Part shown: piece after piece, positions 60,756-64,000 of the stretch
How the letters are laid out: each line of letters starts with the position of its first letter
Position numbering within the stretch: position 1 is the first letter of the stretch
Origin: Clostridium rhizosphaerae
GTDB lineage: Bacteria; Bacillota; Clostridia; Clostridiales; Clostridiaceae
DNA: 64,000 nt
Direction of reading: 5' to 3'
Assembly: GCF_016765585.1 (NCBI RefSeq)
Contig: NZ_JAESWC010000014.1
Coordinates: 310,001-374,000 of the forward strand
Notes under the pieces: generated by a model
Databases searched by the model: none
Seen by the model: the letters and a program-made list of their open reading frames with translations, nothing else
Told to the model about the DNA's origin: nothing
Translations under genes and position numbers: made by a program

Positions 60756-61706
60756 TTATCTTGCTTCACTTTTAGAGCTTAACGCTACTTTATTACCTTG
60801 GAATAGAAATAGAATATATCTAAATAAAACATAAAGTGTAAGTGTTATTCCTAGTATTTCTTGAAACTTAACCAAATACTTAAGTATAAAAATAGGTTGT
60901 CCTATTTTAGTTAAAAATCCATTGGTTAATTTTATTGCTATTCCACTTATTATAAAAGGAAAGGTAAATGATGAATAGCTTGGGTAAAATTTTAAACGTA
61001 ATAATCTAGGCAAAATAATGATAATTGCACCGTACATAACAATTGATAATGTCATCAAAAACCAAACTATAGCCATATTCTTTGCTTGAAAAGAATTCAT
61101 ATATCCTGCAAGCAAGAGGCTTGCAGGGGCTGAAAATATTGCCAGTGTAGGCAGAGCCTGCTCAGGTAACTCCTTAACTTTCACAACTCTATATAATATT
61201 ACAGGAAGAAGTATTAAATAGATGACAAATCCAAACCAAAATGATAGCTTTCCTATAGATACCATGTTATAAACCGGTCCTGTAACACTTGCCACAACAA
61301 TCCCTACATAAACAACAAACCAAGATGGAAAAACCTTTTTTATGCTGAAATTTATTACAAACTTTTTTGTAAACCAAATAATTAGGCAAACATGACCTAT
61401 AAACCCAATAATCCAAATTGCATACGCTAATTTTGAGTTATAAGGCTTTAAATATGTTGATAATATCATAATTGCCATAGTAAGTGTTGGAAAGACTCCG
61501 GCTACTACTGGGTTTTCCAAACTCTCTGATACACCTTTAAAATATTTCACAAGTTTTAAAAGCATTAAAATAAGTAGTATAGATGATATTATACCAAAGA
61601 TATTTCTGTATGTATTACCATAACTTTGTACAAGATTTCCTGCTGCTGCAAGTCCTAATATGAGTCCTACTATAGGTACCGGATACTTCTTTAAAAATTC
61701 ATTCAT
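60756..61706 (-). CDS. TDT family (TehA/SLAC1-like) transporter
   Basis: 316 residues with ten predicted membrane helices, the size and layout of the tellurite-resistance/dicarboxylate transporter family. The N-terminus KYPVPIVGLILGLAAAGNL has the VPxGxxGLxLG pattern of that family, and PTLAIFSAPASLLLAGY is the conserved middle segment. Members export or import anions such as C4-dicarboxylates or sulfite, or act as anion channels. The substrate here is unknown. GGAGCGG precedes the ATG. Confidence 0.85.
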   Translation of the reverse strand: MNEFLKKYPVPIVGLILGLAAAGNLVQSYGNTYRNIFGIISSILLILMLLKLVKYFKGVSESLENPVVAGVFPTLTMAIMILSTYLKPYNSKLAYAIWIIGFIGHVCLIIWFTKKFVINFSIKKVFPSWFVVYVGIVVASVTGPVYNMVSIGKLSFWFGFVIYLILLPVILYRVVKVKELPEQALPTLAIFSAPASLLLAGYMNSFQAKNMAIVWFLMTLSIVMYGAIIIILPRLLRLKFYPSYSSFTFPFIISGIAIKLTNGFLTKIGQPIFILKYLVKFQEILGITLTLYVLFRYILFLFQGNKVALSSKSEAR

Positions 61707-61898
61707 AAATGCCGCTCCTTACATTATAAGTTCTTAAAATTTTCAAACAATGTTAATATTATAACATAGTATAGACAAGCCTTATTATTACGTTTTTTAA
61801 TAGTTGCAGCCTGCTCTATTGGATTTATCTATTAGTAGATTTAAGTTATGTACTATATAATAAAAATCGTATTACAGATAAACAATACGTAAACTTAA

Positions 61899-61950
61899 CT
61901 TATATAGTAGGAAAATGGCCAAACTTCACCGCCTTTTCATACTATATAAG
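61899..61950. promoter_or_regulatory. Inverted repeat upstream of the C_GCAxxG_C_C gene
   Basis: Arms CTTATATAGTAGGAAAA (61899-61915) and TTTTCATACTATATAAG (61934-61950) with one mismatch. Partial repeats of ACTTATATAGTA/TACTATATAA also occur at about 61845-61860. It may be an operator or a leader hairpin. The remaining 61707-62007 gap has no gene. Confidence 0.5.
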
Positions 61951-62007
61951 TTTATAGTTGAAGTTGTTTATCCATAACTATGTTATATGCTTGAGGGGGA
62001 ATATATA

Positions 62008-62496
62008 GTGACTATTTTAGATACTAAAGAACTTATTAAAGAGGAAATACTTGATAAAGTACAAGAAAATGCAGAAGAACTTTTTAGAAGTGGTACATAT
62101 TTTTGCAGTGAATCAGTAGTACAAACTATAAATGAACTTTTAGGGAAACCATATGATCCTAGCATTGTTAAATTAGCAAGTGGATTTCCTATCGGGATGG
62201 GTAAGGCAGGCTGCTTATGTGGTGCTGTATCAGGCGGACAGATGGCTTTAGGTATGGTATACGGAAGAGTTCAAGGTGAAGCTATGAATGACAAAATGTT
62301 TGAAATGTCTAAAGCACTTCATGATTATATAATAAGTGAATATAAATCAAACTGCTGCCGTGTAATAACAAGACAATGGGCTGGAGATAATTTTAAGAGC
62401 CCAGAAAGAAAAAATCACTGTATAACCATAACAGGAAAAGTAGCAAGATGGATTGCTGATAAATTAATTGAAGATGGTCAAATTGAAGTAAAATAA
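62008..62496 (+). CDS. C_GCAxxG_C_C family cysteine-rich protein
   Basis: 162 residues from a GTG at 62008, eight bases after GAGGGGG; the ATG at 61987 lies before that site. The family pattern is present: YFCSESVVQ, then MGKAGCLCGAVSGGQMALG and YKSNCCRVIT. The spaced cysteines probably bind metal or form redox disulfides, and these proteins are thought to be soluble redox carriers or dehalogenase-like helpers, without proof. It stands alone after a long hairpin-rich upstream region. Confidence 0.85.
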   Translation: MTILDTKELIKEEILDKVQENAEELFRSGTYFCSESVVQTINELLGKPYDPSIVKLASGFPIGMGKAGCLCGAVSGGQMALGMVYGRVQGEAMNDKMFEMSKALHDYIISEYKSNCCRVITRQWAGDNFKSPERKNHCITITGKVARWIADKLIEDGQIEVK

Positions 62497-62589
62497 ATTT
62501 ATTGTATAAGCTATTTATATGTCGGCTTCTAATTTATCTTCCATGTAACAATGCGTACAAGTATGCTATAATATTATTGGGTGATAAAA

Positions 62590-63006
62590 ATGGTTTATAT
62601 GTTAAAAATGATTTCTTCAATAACTAATAATATACATGACCTGCTTATACAGTTATTTAAAACCATGGGTTACAATATGACTGACAAGCAGCTTCATTTT
62701 TTAATAATTGGTATTATAGGAATGATTATATTCCTTATTACAAATCTTATATTTAAGCAATTAGCAAAATACAGTGTTGAGGTTATATCTTTTATTTATA
62801 CCTTTACCGTTATGGTTGTCTTTGTATTTGCCATAGAGATTGAGCAGAAAATTACAAAAAGAGGTAATATGGAGTTTAAGGATATAACTGCCGGGCTATG
62901 GGGATTTATTGAAATATTTGGAGTATATCTTGCCATCAGGTTAGTTATTTATCTTATCAAAAAAGGATATAGCAAAATTAATAAAAATAAAAAAGTTAAT
63001 ATATAG
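62590..63006 (+). CDS. Hypothetical small membrane protein
   Basis: 138 residues from the ATG at 62590; GGGTGA lies just before it, and a GTG at 62581 overlaps that site. Three hydrophobic segments (LHFLIIGIIGMIIFLITNLIF; VISFIYTFTVMVVFVFAIEI; GLWGFIEIFGVYLAIRLVIYLI) and a lysine-rich tail (KKGYSKINKNKKVNI). No family is recognised. A hairpin terminator follows, so it is probably a single-gene unit. Confidence 0.65.
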   Translation: MVYMLKMISSITNNIHDLLIQLFKTMGYNMTDKQLHFLIIGIIGMIIFLITNLIFKQLAKYSVEVISFIYTFTVMVVFVFAIEIEQKITKRGNMEFKDITAGLWGFIEIFGVYLAIRLVIYLIKKGYSKINKNKKVNI

Positions 63007-63020
63007 TATAGATAAAGTTA

Positions 63021-63067
63021 GAAGCTCTAGAGTACCAGTAAGGTGCTTTGGAGCTTTATTTTTTTAA
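63021..63067 (+). terminator. Terminator after the small membrane protein
   Basis: Imperfect hairpin built from AAGCTCTAGAGTACC and GGTGCTTTGGAGCTT, followed by ATTTTTTT. Confidence 0.8.
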
Positions 63068-63218
63068 TAAAATCTATTCTACAGTTTTTAGCCAAGATTC
63101 ACTGAAATAGGATTCTATGCTAGAATAAAATAAATACCCATCAATTAACTTTTTAGTTATAAATTCCATAAGAGAATATTGTTAATACGTTACTTCATAT
63201 AAGCTTTAGGAGGAAAGT

Positions 63219-63911
63219 ATGGATAACATTAAAATTTTACTGATTGAAGATGATGAGGCTGTTGCCTTAGGAATAGATTACAATTTGAGAAATGAAGGCT
63301 TCGAAGTAATCAGAGCAGGTGACCTATTAAGTGCAAAGCAATTATTTAGCGATGAGTTTCAGCTTATTCTTTTAGATATTGGATTACCCGACGGCAATGG
63401 ATATGAATTTTGTAAGTACATAAGAGAAAACAGCATGATTCCAATAATTTTTTTAACAGCATTAGATGAAGAAGTAAATGTAGTCCTAGGCTTTGATCTT
63501 GGTGGTGATGATTATATTACAAAACCCTTTAGAATTAAGGAACTCTTGTCAAGAATTAAAGCGGTACTTAGAAGGACAAGCAATTCTCAAAAAACAAGAC
63601 TTATTTCCGGAAATATAGAAGTAAATAGTTTAGCAGCAAAGGTTTATAAAAACAAAAAGGATATTATTCTAACAGCTGTTGAATATAAGTTGCTCTTATA
63701 TTTTATGGGGTACCCATATAAGGTTATTTCTAAGGAAGAAATTCTCCATAGGCTGTGGGATATTCAAGGAGATTTTGTAGATGAAAATACAGCTGCTGTG
63801 TATGTGAGAAGACTTAGAGAAAAACTTGAAGACGAGCCATCAAATCCAAGCTATCTAATAACAGTTAGAGGCTTAGGGTATAAGTGGGATAAAAATGTTA
63901 TAGAGGAGTAA
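63219..63911 (+). CDS. OmpR/PhoB family response regulator
   Basis: 230 residues: a receiver domain (1-118) with acidic pocket EDDE, phospho-acceptor Asp in LILLDIGLPDGNG (about residue 52) and the Lys of YITKPF (about 102), then a winged-helix DNA-binding domain (about 130-228) ending VRGLGYKW. It acts with the histidine kinase that begins 8 bp after its stop. AGGAGG precedes the ATG. Target genes are not visible; they may lie beyond the right edge. Confidence 0.93.
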   Translation: MDNIKILLIEDDEAVALGIDYNLRNEGFEVIRAGDLLSAKQLFSDEFQLILLDIGLPDGNGYEFCKYIRENSMIPIIFLTALDEEVNVVLGFDLGGDDYITKPFRIKELLSRIKAVLRRTSNSQKTRLISGNIEVNSLAAKVYKNKKDIILTAVEYKLLLYFMGYPYKVISKEEILHRLWDIQGDFVDENTAAVYVRRLREKLEDEPSNPSYLITVRGLGYKWDKNVIEE

Positions 63912-63919
63912 ATTTTAAA

Positions 63920-64000
63920 ATGAATAATATATTTAAAAACAATTTTTTAAAACAATTTAGTCTCCTATGGCTTATAAATATAATTGTTTTAATAGCTGTA
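63920..64000 (+). CDS. Sensor histidine kinase, N-terminal fragment
   Basis: The first 27 codons only: MNNIFKNNFLKQFSLLWLIN then IIVLIAV, a short basic start followed by the first membrane helix. GAGGAG lies about 12 bases before the ATG. Position right after the response regulator makes it the cognate sensor kinase; no catalytic part is in the window. Confidence 0.75.
   Translation, partial: MNNIFKNNFLKQFSLLWLINIIVLIAV

Overview
The window looks like chromosome of a low-G+C Firmicute, most likely Clostridium in the strict sense. The evidence is AT-rich DNA, AGGAGG-type ribosome binding sites, clostridial-type AgrB/AgrD signalling genes, a tandem glycine riboswitch ahead of the glycine cleavage operon, and strong TTGACA-N17-TATAAT promoters. 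There are no rRNA genes, CRISPR array, insertion-sequence transposase or intact prophage.

Layout. 1-6.9 kb: an ABC sugar importer divergent from a large GH94 phosphorylase that resembles 1,2-beta-oligoglucan phosphorylase, with LacI-type operators between them, then a PhnP-like metallo-hydrolase behind a tandem structured leader. 7.0-8.9 kb: a TetR-type regulator and an Acg-like nitroreductase. 9.4-24.0 kb: a segment bounded by an intact tRNA-Ser(CGA) gene at 23901-23992 and two tRNA-Ser 3' halves at 9410 and 20721, which reads as layered remains of integrated elements. It holds a GGDEF/HD-GYP protein, an agrBD locus with two extra membrane proteins, an O2-dependent-type desaturase, a three-isomerase sugar-phosphate operon with a divergent glycosidase, and a BspA-type leucine-rich-repeat surface protein.

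24.1-40 kb: housekeeping genes, namely phosphoglucomutase, TadA, superoxide dismutase, a GAF/HD-GYP protein, a DtxR/MntR regulator divergent from an Nramp transporter, and lipoate ligase divergent from gcvT-gcvH-gcvPA-gcvPB-lpdA-glyA. 40-42.5 kb: a TetR-controlled ABC exporter and tRNA-Arg(CCU). 42.6-52.4 kb: a carboxyltransferase subunit, an RpiR regulator, a phasin/ABC1-kinase pair, a giant YhgE/Pip protein with its TetR regulator, phosphatidylserine decarboxylase and CheX. 52.7-59.2 kb: a YgjP-like metalloprotease, a PucR regulator divergent from a BaiCD-like flavoenzyme plus a short-chain dehydrogenase, and three large imperfect inverted repeats. 59.3-64 kb: AAC(6')-like acetyltransferase, TagA, a TDT transporter, a C_GCAxxG_C_C protein and the start of a two-component system.

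The main candidate for something undescribed is a roughly 90-nt leader present three times (5807-5925, 5926-6010, 13506-13589). It has a UAAAU-loop hairpin, a second stem, a loop-to-tail pairing whose bases covary between copies, and an invariant 15-nt tail ending in the Shine-Dalgarno sequence. It precedes two unrelated genes. The other strong leads are the island structure at tRNA-Ser, the agrBD locus lacking a receptor pair and linked to DUF5317 and c-di-GMP enzymes, and the triple-isomerase operon.

Start codons were moved from the longest possible reading frame where a Shine-Dalgarno site decided the matter. These choices and all family names come from reading the sequence; no database search was run.
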